From Chlorogloeopsis fritschii PCC 6912 (GTDB lineage: Bacteria; Cyanobacteriota; Cyanobacteriia; Cyanobacteriales; Nostocaceae): DNA of 64,000 bases. How positions within the stretch are numbered: the first letter of the stretch is position 1; each line of letters opens with the position of its first letter. Location: the NCBI RefSeq assembly GCF_000317285.1, contig NZ_AJLN01000116.1:714384-778383 (forward strand). Direction: 5' to 3'. Below, piece by piece: positions 1-7,687 of the stretch. Below the pieces are notes generated by a model. It was not told the origin of the DNA. It made no database searches and saw only the letters and a list, made by a program, of their open reading frames with translations. Made by a program: the position numbers and the translations under genes.

Positions 1-28
1 CCATAACTTATCTATATATATCCATTTT

Positions 29-1462
29 CTACATCTCCCCCACTTCTCCACCTACTACCACATCTCGTATTCTCAAACTCGGCCCTCCACAACCTACAGG
101 TAAACCATTTTGTCCGCCTTTACCGCAACCACCAGACTCATCCCAGTAAAAGTCATCGCCAATCGCTTCTATATCCGCCAAGGTTTGAAAAACATTTCCC
201 GAAAGCGTCACATCCTTAACAGGCTCGGCAATTTTACCGTTTCTGATCATCCATGCTTCCCCAGCACTAAAGGTGAACATTTCTCCATTTGTCATTCCAC
301 CCAGCCAGTTACGGGCATAAACTCCTTCTTTGATATCGCTAAATAAATCAGCAACCGGAGTGTTACCCCTCTCTATCCAAGTGTTAGTCATCCGCACTAT
401 GGGTGCATGGTGATAATTGAGACATCTTGCATTACCAGTCGGCGCTTCTGCTAATTTGCCGGCAGTTTCGCGAGAGTGCAAGCGCCCTACTAAAACACCA
501 TCTTGGATTAGTTGCGTAGTTGTTGCGGGTGTTCCTTCATCATCGTAAAAATAACTACCTCGATGTCCTTGAGGAGCAGCACCATCAAAAATTTGTAATT
601 CTTTGCAGCCAAATCTGCGACCGATAGTCATGACTTCCAACAAATCTGGGTTTTCATAAGCCATATCTGCTTCGGAAAGATGTCCGAATGCTTCGTGGAC
701 AAATAAACCAGTCAGAATCGGATCGATCACAACAGTGTAGGTATTGCCTTTGACTGAAGGCAGAGATAAAGCGGCAACTGCTCTTTGCGCTGCACTTTTG
801 ACTTGTTCATCTAAGCCAATTAAATCTTCAAAAGCTTTGCGCGAGCCTGTAGTTTCTCTACCAGTTTGCACAGTATCGCCGTTTCTGGCTGTGGCAGCAA
901 AGCGCATTTCCATATCTACCCAAGATTGCTCGATTAGAGTTCCTTCAGAAGTAGCGATAATTACCCTTTGACTGCAATCGCCGTAACGTACAGAAGTAGT
1001 GGTGATACGACGATCTACACATTTGAGAAGTTCAGTGTAGCGATCGCACAATTCTTTTTTTTGGCTCAAGGGAATTTTGCACGGATCGGTACCAGTCAGC
1101 GGCACCCGGCAAACTGCTTGGACTGGTTTGATGGCAGCAAGTGTGGTTTCTTCATCACCAACCATCCGCGCCGCAGCGATCGCTTCTTGAATCCTGTCTT
1201 CGATTGTCGTCAGACGATTAAAGCTACTGAATCCCCAACCACCTTTATAAATAGCACGAATATGTCCACCAACAGAAATACCTTCGCTGAGGGTTTCTAC
1301 CTTGTCACCACGCAAGACAATATCCGTACCTTCAGCTTCTTCCAGGCGAATCATCAGATAATCTACCCTAGATGAGTAGCGAGCAATCAAATCCGAAAGC
1401 AAATTTTGAATATCCGCAAGTAAGGTAGGCATTTGGCAGATAGGAACAATAATGCACTCCAT
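29..1462 (-). CDS. tldD: TldD/PmbA-family metallopeptidase
   Basis: Predicted zinc metallopeptidase of the TldD/PmbA family (U62), which cleaves unfolded or modified peptides and works with a PmbA/TldE partner not present here. The HExxxH zinc motif is visible as HEAFGH in the middle of the protein, followed by a glycine-rich C-terminal half with the GGCGKGGQ and VGCGGPS runs typical of the family. At 477 residues it is of normal length. The start is placed at the ATG at 1462 because GGAGAA lies 5 nt upstream; an in-frame TTG precedes it and an ATG follows at 1432 without a good ribosome site. It is divergent from the next gene. TldD assignment is confident; substrate is unknown. Confidence 0.9.
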   Translation of the reverse strand: MECIIVPICQMPTLLADIQNLLSDLIARYSSRVDYLMIRLEEAEGTDIVLRGDKVETLSEGISVGGHIRAIYKGGWGFSSFNRLTTIEDRIQEAIAAARMVGDEETTLAAIKPVQAVCRVPLTGTDPCKIPLSQKKELCDRYTELLKCVDRRITTTSVRYGDCSQRVIIATSEGTLIEQSWVDMEMRFAATARNGDTVQTGRETTGSRKAFEDLIGLDEQVKSAAQRAVAALSLPSVKGNTYTVVIDPILTGLFVHEAFGHLSEADMAYENPDLLEVMTIGRRFGCKELQIFDGAAPQGHRGSYFYDDEGTPATTTQLIQDGVLVGRLHSRETAGKLAEAPTGNARCLNYHHAPIVRMTNTWIERGNTPVADLFSDIKEGVYARNWLGGMTNGEMFTFSAGEAWMIRNGKIAEPVKDVTLSGNVFQTLADIEAIGDDFYWDESGGCGKGGQNGLPVGCGGPSLRIRDVVVGGEVGEM

Positions 1463-1591
1463 CAATTCTCCAATAGATGTGCCTTCATTTGCCTATTTGA
1501 GAGCAAATATTCATCTTTGTTCTCACAATGGTTTAAAGTTTTACAATAATTTCTTCAATATTTTTTTAGCTTTACTCCTCTGGTGTGAGTG

Positions 1592-3238
1592 ATGTGGTCA
1601 AATATGCAAAAAAAACCGCTATTAAAAATAGAAGCAAGTAGTGCCAGTAATCTAGTTTTCCGATTAGCAGGAATATTTTTTATCCTGTGTTTATTATTTA
1701 CCCTGCATCGTTACTACAGTTTTTACGCTTCCTTCGACCAAGGTATATTTAACCAAGTTTTTTGGAATAATCTCCACGGGCGCTTTTTTCAAAGTTCCCT
1801 TTCTTCTAGTCTTTCCACCAACGTCGTTCACGCTGGAGAAATTCCCACAGTTTATTACCATCGCCTCGGTCAACACTTCACACCAGCATTGTTACTGTGG
1901 CTGCCAATCTACGCTTTATTTCCCTCTCCCGCTACTTTAACAGTTCTGCAAGTAACACTCATCACTGCCGCAGGTTTAGTTTTATATATCCTGGCAAGAC
2001 AATATCTCAAACCATCATTAGCAATCATGATTACCGCCAGCTTTTATGCTGCTAATGCGGTGATTGGCCCAACTTTAAGTAACTTTCACGACATTAGTCA
2101 GATTCCCCTATTTGTTTTTACCCTGCTGCTAGCAATGGAAAAACGCAGGTGGTGGTTGTTTTGGCTGATGGCAATTTTGATTTTAGCTGTACGGGAAGAT
2201 GCAGGTGTAGGTTTATTTGGCGTGGGAGTCTATATGGTTTTAAGCAAGCGTTTTCCCCGCGCCGGCATCGGAGTCTGTATCCTCAGTTTTGGTTATATGT
2301 TGGCTCTTACCAACTTGATCATGCCGTTATTCTCCAAAGATATTTCCCAGCGCTTCATGTTGGAGAGGTTTGGACAATATGCCGAAGGAGAGGAAGCTTC
2401 TACCTTGGAAATTATTTGGGGCATGATTAGCAACCCCGTGCGGTTATTAGTGGAATTAGTGACGCCAATCGATAGAACTATTAAATATTTACTCGGTCAA
2501 TGGTTACCGTTAGCGTTTGTGCCTGCCGTTGCTCCTGCCTCTTGGATGATAGCTGGCTTTCCGCTTTTGAAGTTATTTCTGGGCAAAGGAGAATCTGTCC
2601 TGGCAATTACGATTCGCTACGCTTTAACCGTAGTGCCGGGGCTATTTTATGGAGCAATTCTCTGGTGGTCACAGCATCAGCAAAAATTTACACCTTCATT
2701 TCGTCGCTTTTGGGTGGGATGTATCTGTGTTTCCCTATTTTTTAGCTTTGCATCCAATCCAAATCGGACTTTTTACTTTCTCATTCCAGATTCTGTAAAC
2801 CCTTGGGTATATGTGTCTCTACCAAGACAGTGGCAACACGTAGAACAGATGCGTCCCTTACTAGCCCAAATTCCCCAGGATGCTAGCGTCTCTGCAACTA
2901 CTTATATTGTCCCTCATCTTTCTAGCCGCCGGGAAATTCTGCGCTTGCCTGTCTTAGAATTACGCAATGATGCCAAACAAGTAATTCAGGTAGATTATGC
3001 GATCGCCGATTTGTGGCAATTACAAAAATATCAAGCGGCATTTAAGAGCGATCGCCGTCTATTGCAAGATTTGACAAAACTAATTGACCAGGTCAGTAAT
3101 AACCGAGAATATGGAATTATCGGTTTTCGAGATGGCGTAATCTTACTAAAAAAAGCTGCCAATTCGGACACCCAAGCCACAGCAGCTTGGTTACAATTTC
3201 GTCAGCAGTTGCAGCTTAAAAAGCAGTTAGCAACTTGA
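1592..3238 (+). CDS. DUF2079 polytopic membrane protein
   Basis: Integral membrane protein of about 548 residues resembling the DUF2079 family. About ten hydrophobic segments fill residues 20-390, with the early motif Y-x-SFDQGIFNQ and a later FHD motif (SNFHDISQIP) like those of this family; the last 140 residues form a soluble tail. DUF2079 proteins look like GT-C type glycosyltransferases, but no reaction is established. It precedes a GT4 glycosyltransferase on the same strand with a 163-nt gap, so a role in polysaccharide or glycolipid assembly is an inference. The longest frame opens with GTG three bases earlier; ATG at 1592 or 1604 is as likely. Confidence 0.75.
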   Translation: MWSNMQKKPLLKIEASSASNLVFRLAGIFFILCLLFTLHRYYSFYASFDQGIFNQVFWNNLHGRFFQSSLSSSLSTNVVHAGEIPTVYYHRLGQHFTPALLLWLPIYALFPSPATLTVLQVTLITAAGLVLYILARQYLKPSLAIMITASFYAANAVIGPTLSNFHDISQIPLFVFTLLLAMEKRRWWLFWLMAILILAVREDAGVGLFGVGVYMVLSKRFPRAGIGVCILSFGYMLALTNLIMPLFSKDISQRFMLERFGQYAEGEEASTLEIIWGMISNPVRLLVELVTPIDRTIKYLLGQWLPLAFVPAVAPASWMIAGFPLLKLFLGKGESVLAITIRYALTVVPGLFYGAILWWSQHQQKFTPSFRRFWVGCICVSLFFSFASNPNRTFYFLIPDSVNPWVYVSLPRQWQHVEQMRPLLAQIPQDASVSATTYIVPHLSSRREILRLPVLELRNDAKQVIQVDYAIADLWQLQKYQAAFKSDRRLLQDLTKLIDQVSNNREYGIIGFRDGVILLKKAANSDTQATAAWLQFRQQLQLKKQLAT

Positions 3239-3401
3239 TAATTAATAGTTAGTTGGCAAGAAAGCGTGATTATGATTACTTTTTGTCATTCTTAAAAAAT
3301 CTAAAAAGTAAGGGTTAAACACTTCTTGCCAAAGCCAAACTTTTAAATTTTAGATAAATTAAAGCTTTTAGAAATTTGTCAAGGCTGAGGGATTGGAGTA
3401 G

Positions 3402-4589
3402 ATGAAGATACTAGTAATGAGTTGGGAGTTTCCGCCTCGTATTGTCGGAGGAATTGCCCGTCACGTGTCGGAGTTGTACCCGGAATTAGTCAAGCTAGGG
3501 CACGAAATTCACCTGATGACACCAGAGTTTGGTCATGCGCCCTTGTACGAAGTCGTAGAAGGAGTGCGGGTGCATCGCATTCCCGTTCCTGGTGGTAATG
3601 ACTTTTTCCACTGGATCGCCAATATGAACGAAAGTATGGGCAGTCACGGGGGTAAGTTGATGTTGGAAGAAGGCCCTTTTGATATTATTCATGCTCATGA
3701 TTGGGTAGTAGGTGATGCAGCGATCGCTCTTAAGCACAGCTTTAAAGTACCCCTCATTGCGACAATCCATGCAACTGAACATGGGCGCTATAACGGTATT
3801 TATACAGACACCCAGCGTTATATAAGTGGTAAAGAAGAACTATTAGCTTATAATGCCTGGCGAATTATTGTCTGCACCGACTATATGCGCCGGGAGGTAG
3901 AAAGAGCGCTACACAGTCCGTGGGATAAAATCGATGTTATTTATAACGGTATCCGTCCCGAAAAGAAACGCCATCACGAATATTTTCATGCCCAGGATTT
4001 TCGCCGCCAATTCGCTGAAGATGATGAAAAAATTGTTTACTACGTTGGGCGGATGACTTATGAAAAAGGAGTATCTGTCTTACTCAGTGCTGCTCCCAAG
4101 GTGTTATGGGAGATGGGCGGTTACGTGAAGTTTGTGATCATCGGTGGTGGCAACACTGACAATCTCAAAAAGCAAGCTTGGGATCTGGGAATTTGGCATA
4201 AATGCTATTTTACTGGCTTTATGTCTGATGAATACCTAGATAAATTTCAAACTATTGCTGACTGTGCCGTCTTTCCTAGTCTTTACGAACCCTTTGGTAT
4301 CGTTGCTTTAGAAAGCTTTGCTTCTCGCGTTCCGGTAGTAGTTTCTGATACTGGCGGTTTTCCAGAAGTAGTACAACATACAAAAACGGGAATAGTCACT
4401 TACACTAATAATCCTGATTCCTTGGCTTGGGGAATTTTGGAAGTTTTGAAAAATCCCAGCTATCGGCAATGGCTAGTTGATAATGCTTACGAAGATTTAG
4501 AACGGCGCTTTAGCTGGCCGAAATTAGCCAAACAAACAGAAGATGTTTACAAGCAGGTAGTGAAAGAAAAACTGCAGGTAGTTTGGTGA
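3402..4589 (+). CDS. GT4-family glycosyltransferase
   Basis: A 395-residue GT-B fold glycosyltransferase of family GT4 and glycogen-synthase-like type. The N-terminal acceptor domain begins with WEFPPRIVGGIARHVSEL, the glycine-rich loop seen in this group. The C-terminal nucleotide-sugar domain has VGRMTYEKGV and the E-x7-E signature region around SLYEPFGIVALE, where the two glutamates bind the donor. GGAG is placed before the ATG. Related cyanobacterial proteins are often annotated as glycogen synthase or glycosyltransferase group 1; donor and acceptor cannot be read from sequence. It may be co-transcribed with the membrane protein upstream. Confidence 0.85.
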   Translation: MKILVMSWEFPPRIVGGIARHVSELYPELVKLGHEIHLMTPEFGHAPLYEVVEGVRVHRIPVPGGNDFFHWIANMNESMGSHGGKLMLEEGPFDIIHAHDWVVGDAAIALKHSFKVPLIATIHATEHGRYNGIYTDTQRYISGKEELLAYNAWRIIVCTDYMRREVERALHSPWDKIDVIYNGIRPEKKRHHEYFHAQDFRRQFAEDDEKIVYYVGRMTYEKGVSVLLSAAPKVLWEMGGYVKFVIIGGGNTDNLKKQAWDLGIWHKCYFTGFMSDEYLDKFQTIADCAVFPSLYEPFGIVALESFASRVPVVVSDTGGFPEVVQHTKTGIVTYTNNPDSLAWGILEVLKNPSYRQWLVDNAYEDLERRFSWPKLAKQTEDVYKQVVKEKLQVVW

Positions 4590-4597
4590 TAGTCAAG

Positions 4598-4700
4598 AAA
4601 AAGCCAGTGGGAAGGAGCACCACTGGCAAAGAGCCAATCGGAAAACTATGCAAAACAGTTCTGCAATCTCATGAACTAAAACTTAGAATTCCAGAAATTG
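4598..4700 (-). ncRNA. Candidate small RNA, cassette copy C
   Basis: Minus-strand cassette: -35-like TTGCAT at 4735-4730, 18-nt spacer, -10-like CACAAG at 4711-4706. An unassigned stretch follows, then the hairpin GCCAGTGG/CCACTGGC at 4627-4603 with a run of five U and a U-rich tail. Predicted RNA is about 100 nt. Same architecture as the two other copies, but the intervening sequence is diverged. Inferred from sequence only. Confidence 0.35.
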
Positions 4701-4785
4701 ATAAACTTGTGAAGTTATATACAATTTATATGCAACAGCGGCTATTTAATTTTTGAGATATAATCGTAAATCACACAAATAACTT

Positions 4786-4815
4786 TTTGTAAATAAAAAT
4801 ACAACTTTTGTGCAA
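4786..4815 (-). promoter_or_regulatory. Decayed fourth promoter copy (D)
   Basis: TTGCAC at 4815-4810 and TACAAA at 4791-4786 with the same 18-nt spacing as the three other cassettes, and the shared AGTTGTAT core in the spacer. No hairpin terminator precedes the next promoter, so this copy looks degenerate or reads into copy C. Confidence 0.3.
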
Positions 4816-4986
4816 CAGTGCCTATATAATGGTGAAGCAAACAAAATTTGAAGCAAGCTCTGTTAAAGCTGCTGTAACCTTTCCGCTTGTAGTATAAATA
4901 TTTGAGTTCAATTAGCTCAAGCATTAAGGCGTTATTGCAAATTTTAGCTAGTTTAAGTGCGAAAGTTCTAGCTTAACAGGATATAC

Positions 4987-5057
4987 GAAAAGTCAGTGGG
5001 GGTAGACCACTGACCGAGAGAAAGAATGATGATATGAGATTGATAATTACAGAGAAT
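4987..5057 (-). ncRNA. Candidate small RNA, cassette copy B
   Basis: Minus-strand cassette: TTGCAT at 5093-5088, 18-nt spacer, TACAAG at 5069-5064. The predicted transcript runs about 70 nt to the hairpin GTCAGTGG/CCACTGAC (5014-4992), followed by UUUUCGU. The U run is weaker than in copies A and C. Paired changes at the stem base (G-C here, as in C, but with different neighbours) suggest the stem is conserved. Confidence 0.38.
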
Positions 5058-5132
5058 TATCTTCTTGTAAATTGACATACAACTTTCATGCAACATTGGG
5101 AGCTAGGAACTGGGGATTGAGTTCATAGAATC

Positions 5133-5205
5133 GTAGGGTGGGCATTGCTCACCAAATATATCAAATGCTTACCACATAAGCTTTGACAGGTAATGCCCAC
5201 CTTAC
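5133..5205. repeat. Palindromic MITE-like element
   Basis: Imperfect inverted repeat: GTAGGGTGGGCATTGC at the left and its diverged complement ending in CACCTTAC at the right, with a 40-nt centre. The same termini occur at 15843-15867 and 42179-42247, so this is a dispersed family. Here it sits between two small-RNA-like cassettes. No transposase is encoded. Confidence 0.6.
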
Positions 5206-5223
5206 AGAAAACTTAGAAAAAAT

Positions 5224-5312
5224 AAAAAAACCAGTGGGGAAAACCACTGGTAAAAGACTTGGATTATTTACGAGAGAGTGATGATACAAGACTAGAGGAT
5301 TCCAGAAAATTA
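5224..5312 (-). ncRNA. Candidate small RNA, cassette copy A
   Basis: Best-preserved cassette. TTGCAT at 5347-5342, 18-nt spacer, TACAAG at 5323-5318, start expected near 5311. The transcript would be about 88 nt and end in a perfect CCAGTGG/CCACTGG hairpin (5250-5231) followed by seven U and another U-rich run, a textbook Rho-independent terminator. It lies just downstream of the carbonic anhydrase stop, so the hairpin may also end the sbtA operon. Tandem small RNAs of this style (for example NsiR1) are known in heterocystous cyanobacteria, but identity with NsiR1 was not shown. Confidence 0.42.
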
Positions 5313-5386
5313 GCCCTCTTGTAAAGTCATATGCAATTTTCATGCAACAGGGATGTTTTCTCCAATCTAATTTTGTACCTTGCCAA

Positions 5387-6106
5387 TTAAGTGATGATAG
5401 TTACGCTTCCCGTATCTAAGTCGTAACGCCCTCCCACAATTTTTAATTTACCGGATTGCAATTTTTCAGTGAGAAGACGCGATCGCTTCAACCGTTCAAT
5501 TTGATATTGCACATTAGCAACCACAGCATTCTCAACCGCATCGCCCGACAATAGCTTGGCTCTTTTCACAACTGGCTTAATTGCCTTGACAAACGTACCA
5601 ATATCACCAAGCAGCGCTTCGTTTTTTACGGCAGCAGTTACAGCCCCACAGCGTTCATGCCCCAACACCATCAACAAAGGAGTGCCGAGCAATGCAACTG
5701 CATATTCAATACTGCCAAGCGCCTCAGGCGTGGCAATATTTCCGGCAATCCGAACATCAAAGATATCTCCGATGCCCTGATCGAAAATAATTTCTGCCGG
5801 CACCCGTGAATCCGCACAACTGAGGATAGTTACAAAAGGATGTTGAGCTTGAGCAACTTCTTGCAAGCGAGCTGCTGATTGATCGGGGTATTGAGGTTTA
5901 TGATTAACAAATCGCTGATTTCCCTCCATCAGCTTTTGTAATGCAGCATCCGGAGTAAGAGATTGAGTTATTGAAGGTAGTTCAGCAGCTTGAGTTGACT
6001 CCACCTGCCAGAGTAAATCGCTAGATGCGATCGCCAAACTAAATACTCCCGTGGCTCCTAACTTCAAGAAATCACGGCGTTCGATGAAACGCTTCCTTGA
6101 GTTCAT
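5387..6106 (-). CDS. Tat-exported beta-carbonic anhydrase
   Basis: Beta-class carbonic anhydrase (CO2 + H2O to bicarbonate + H+), 239 residues. Near the N terminus RRDFLK followed by a hydrophobic stretch and an ALA-type site (STQAAE) form a twin-arginine signal peptide, so the enzyme should act in the periplasm or thylakoid lumen. Zinc ligands Cys97, His150 and Cys153 and the Asp99-Arg101 dyad are present in CADSRVP and HERCG. The start at 6106 has AAGAGA upstream and leaves 7 nt after sbtB; the longer frame would overlap sbtB. It is last in an operon with sbtA and sbtB, suggesting a role in inorganic-carbon supply. Confidence 0.88.
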   Translation of the reverse strand: MNSRKRFIERRDFLKLGATGVFSLAIASSDLLWQVESTQAAELPSITQSLTPDAALQKLMEGNQRFVNHKPQYPDQSAARLQEVAQAQHPFVTILSCADSRVPAEIIFDQGIGDIFDVRIAGNIATPEALGSIEYAVALLGTPLLMVLGHERCGAVTAAVKNEALLGDIGTFVKAIKPVVKRAKLLSGDAVENAVVANVQYQIERLKRSRLLTEKLQSGKLKIVGGRYDLDTGSVTIIT

Positions 6107-6113
6107 AATTCTC

Positions 6114-6425
6114 TTACAACGACGCAACACATTTTACCGAGCGAATTTCCATCACATCCGAGATGTAACAAGTACCGCCAAATTTATTAAGTAAAGGTCT
6201 AATATTTTCTACAACAGGCTTGATTTGCTCAGGCATACAAAATGCGATGATATAAACATTATCAAGCATCGTCATATCTAAATCTTCTGCCATACCTCGC
6301 AAGCCTTTGCCAGCAACATTCCTAATTACAGCATGACCGTGTACACCTGACTTGTCTAACCCATCTAAAATTTTGCTAAGTTCAAAAGAGTTAGCAATAA
6401 TTTCTATCTTTTTGACTAAATGCAT
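6114..6425 (-). CDS. sbtB: SbtB-like PII-family signalling protein
   Basis: A 103-residue PII-like protein placed 4 nt after the bicarbonate permease gene. SbtB proteins are trimeric, bind adenine nucleotides including cAMP, and regulate SbtA. The region GVHGHAVIRNVAGKGLRG corresponds to the flexible T-loop area of PII proteins, and a beta-alpha-beta pattern is apparent. It lacks the Cys-rich R-loop tail described for some SbtB proteins, ending instead in VKCVASL with a single Cys. GGAGG is well placed upstream. The assignment rests on size, the PII-like pattern and position next to sbtA. Confidence 0.82.
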   Translation of the reverse strand: MHLVKKIEIIANSFELSKILDGLDKSGVHGHAVIRNVAGKGLRGMAEDLDMTMLDNVYIIAFCMPEQIKPVVENIRPLLNKFGGTCYISDVMEIRSVKCVASL

Positions 6426-6429
6426 ACGA

Positions 6430-7398
6430 TTACCTCCACAATAGGTTAATTCCGTATAGATATAACGGAATTCCTACAATAATGTTGAATGGGAAAGTTA
6501 CTGCCAAAGCAGTAGAAACATACAAGCTAGGATTTGCTTCAGGAACAGTTAACCGCATAGCTGCTGGCACAGCGATGTAAGAAGCACTGGCACACAGCAC
6601 AGCAAACAAGAGTGCATCCCCCTGAGACATACCAATTAATTTGGCAAGCAGTAATCCAATGCCTGCATTGAGTATTGGAATCAGTATCGCAAATGAAATC
6701 AAGAAAATTCCGGTTTTTTGCAAGTCTTTAATTCTTCTGGCAGCAACTAGCCCCATGTCTAGTAAAAAGAAGGTGAGAACTCCATAGAACATTCCTTGAG
6801 TAAAGGGTTCCAAAACCTGCCACCCGTGTTCTCCTGTTAAAAAGCCAATCACAAGACTGCCGACTAAAAGAAAGACTGAACTGTTTAAAAATGCCTCCTG
6901 CAATACTTCCTTCCAGGCAAATTCTCGCTTGCCATCCACAGTGAATAAATTCACTAAAATCAAGCCAACAATGATAGCTGGAGATTCCATTAAGGCAAGG
7001 GCTGCCACCATATAACCATCAAAATCCATGCCCAGCTCAGTTAAAAAGGCACTCGCCGTAATAAAGGTGACAGCACTAATAGAGCCATAGGTTGCCGCGA
7101 TCGCTGCCGCATCGTAAGTATCTAGCTTCAGCTTCAGAATAAAAAAGGTGTAAATCGGGACAAAACAAGCCATCAACATCGCTGCCAACAGCGTTAGAAG
7201 TACTTCTTGGGTGACACCGCTTTTGATTAACTCCACCCCTCCCTTAAAACCAATTGCAAACAGTAGATAAAGCGAGAGAAGCTTGGGTACTGGTGCGGGA
7301 ATTTCTAAATCAGACTTGACAAAAACGGCAGTCATCCCCAAGAAAAAAAATAGGACTGGTGGATTCAGGATGTTGGACATAATCAAGTTGCCATTCAT
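6430..7398 (-). CDS. sbtA: SbtA-type sodium-dependent bicarbonate permease
   Basis: Inner-membrane bicarbonate permease of the SbtA (DUF897) family, about 322 residues with roughly ten membrane segments in two inverted halves. The first half has PKLLSLYLLFAIGFKGG and the AATYGSISAVTF segment; the second has LCASASYIAVPAAMR, which match family-conserved substrate-site helices. It is shorter than the roughly 370-residue Synechocystis protein mainly because the central hydrophilic loop is short, so it may be an SbtA2-type paralogue. The start is placed at the second ATG (7398), 6 nt from GAGGAGAG; an ATG at 7404 touches that site. First gene of the sbtA-sbtB-carbonic anhydrase operon. Confidence 0.85.
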   Translation of the reverse strand: MNGNLIMSNILNPPVLFFFLGMTAVFVKSDLEIPAPVPKLLSLYLLFAIGFKGGVELIKSGVTQEVLLTLLAAMLMACFVPIYTFFILKLKLDTYDAAAIAATYGSISAVTFITASAFLTELGMDFDGYMVAALALMESPAIIVGLILVNLFTVDGKREFAWKEVLQEAFLNSSVFLLVGSLVIGFLTGEHGWQVLEPFTQGMFYGVLTFFLLDMGLVAARRIKDLQKTGIFLISFAILIPILNAGIGLLLAKLIGMSQGDALLFAVLCASASYIAVPAAMRLTVPEANPSLYVSTALAVTFPFNIIVGIPLYLYGINLLWR

Positions 7399-7404
7399 GT
7401 CCAT

Positions 7405-7687
7405 CTCTCCTCAGACTGATTAAACATAAGGTTAAACAATCTTTGCATTGTAAAAAATTTATCAAACCCTTGCATCATGATGTATCGCGTACTGTCACCT
7501 CATGTCAATTGGGGAATGTGAAGAGTGAGTGTTTATCTTGCCTTTAATTAAGCGATCGCAATATTTGTGTGTTTTTATGAAACATCAAAAGTTGAGCCAA
7601 GAGCGATCGCCCTGAGTATAACTATAGTAAGCAACAATCAAATTATCGCGGCTTTTCAAGTTGCAAACACCAAACGCCAACCTCAAA
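7405..7687. other. Intergenic region upstream of sbtA
   Basis: Divergent promoter region holding two HIP1 or HIP1-like sites and AT-rich stretches. A CmpR- or NdhR-type operator would be expected for a carbon-responsive operon, but none could be recognised. Confidence 0.4.

Larger units (their letters stand above)
4590..5386. other. Gene-free region with repeated small-RNA cassettes
   Basis: About 800 bp without a convincing protein. Four spaced minus-strand blocks share a TTGCAT-like hexamer, 18 nt, then a TACAAG-like hexamer. Three of them are followed 45-95 nt later by a hairpin with the CCAGTGG/CCACTGG stem. A short palindromic insertion element lies between the second and third hairpin units. 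The short frames here overlap these repeats and look non-coding. Confidence 0.6.

Noticed and set aside
4598..5347. Calling the cassettes NsiR1
   Set aside because: The similarity is in layout only; I could not compare the sequences, and the flanking genes differ from the known hetF locus.
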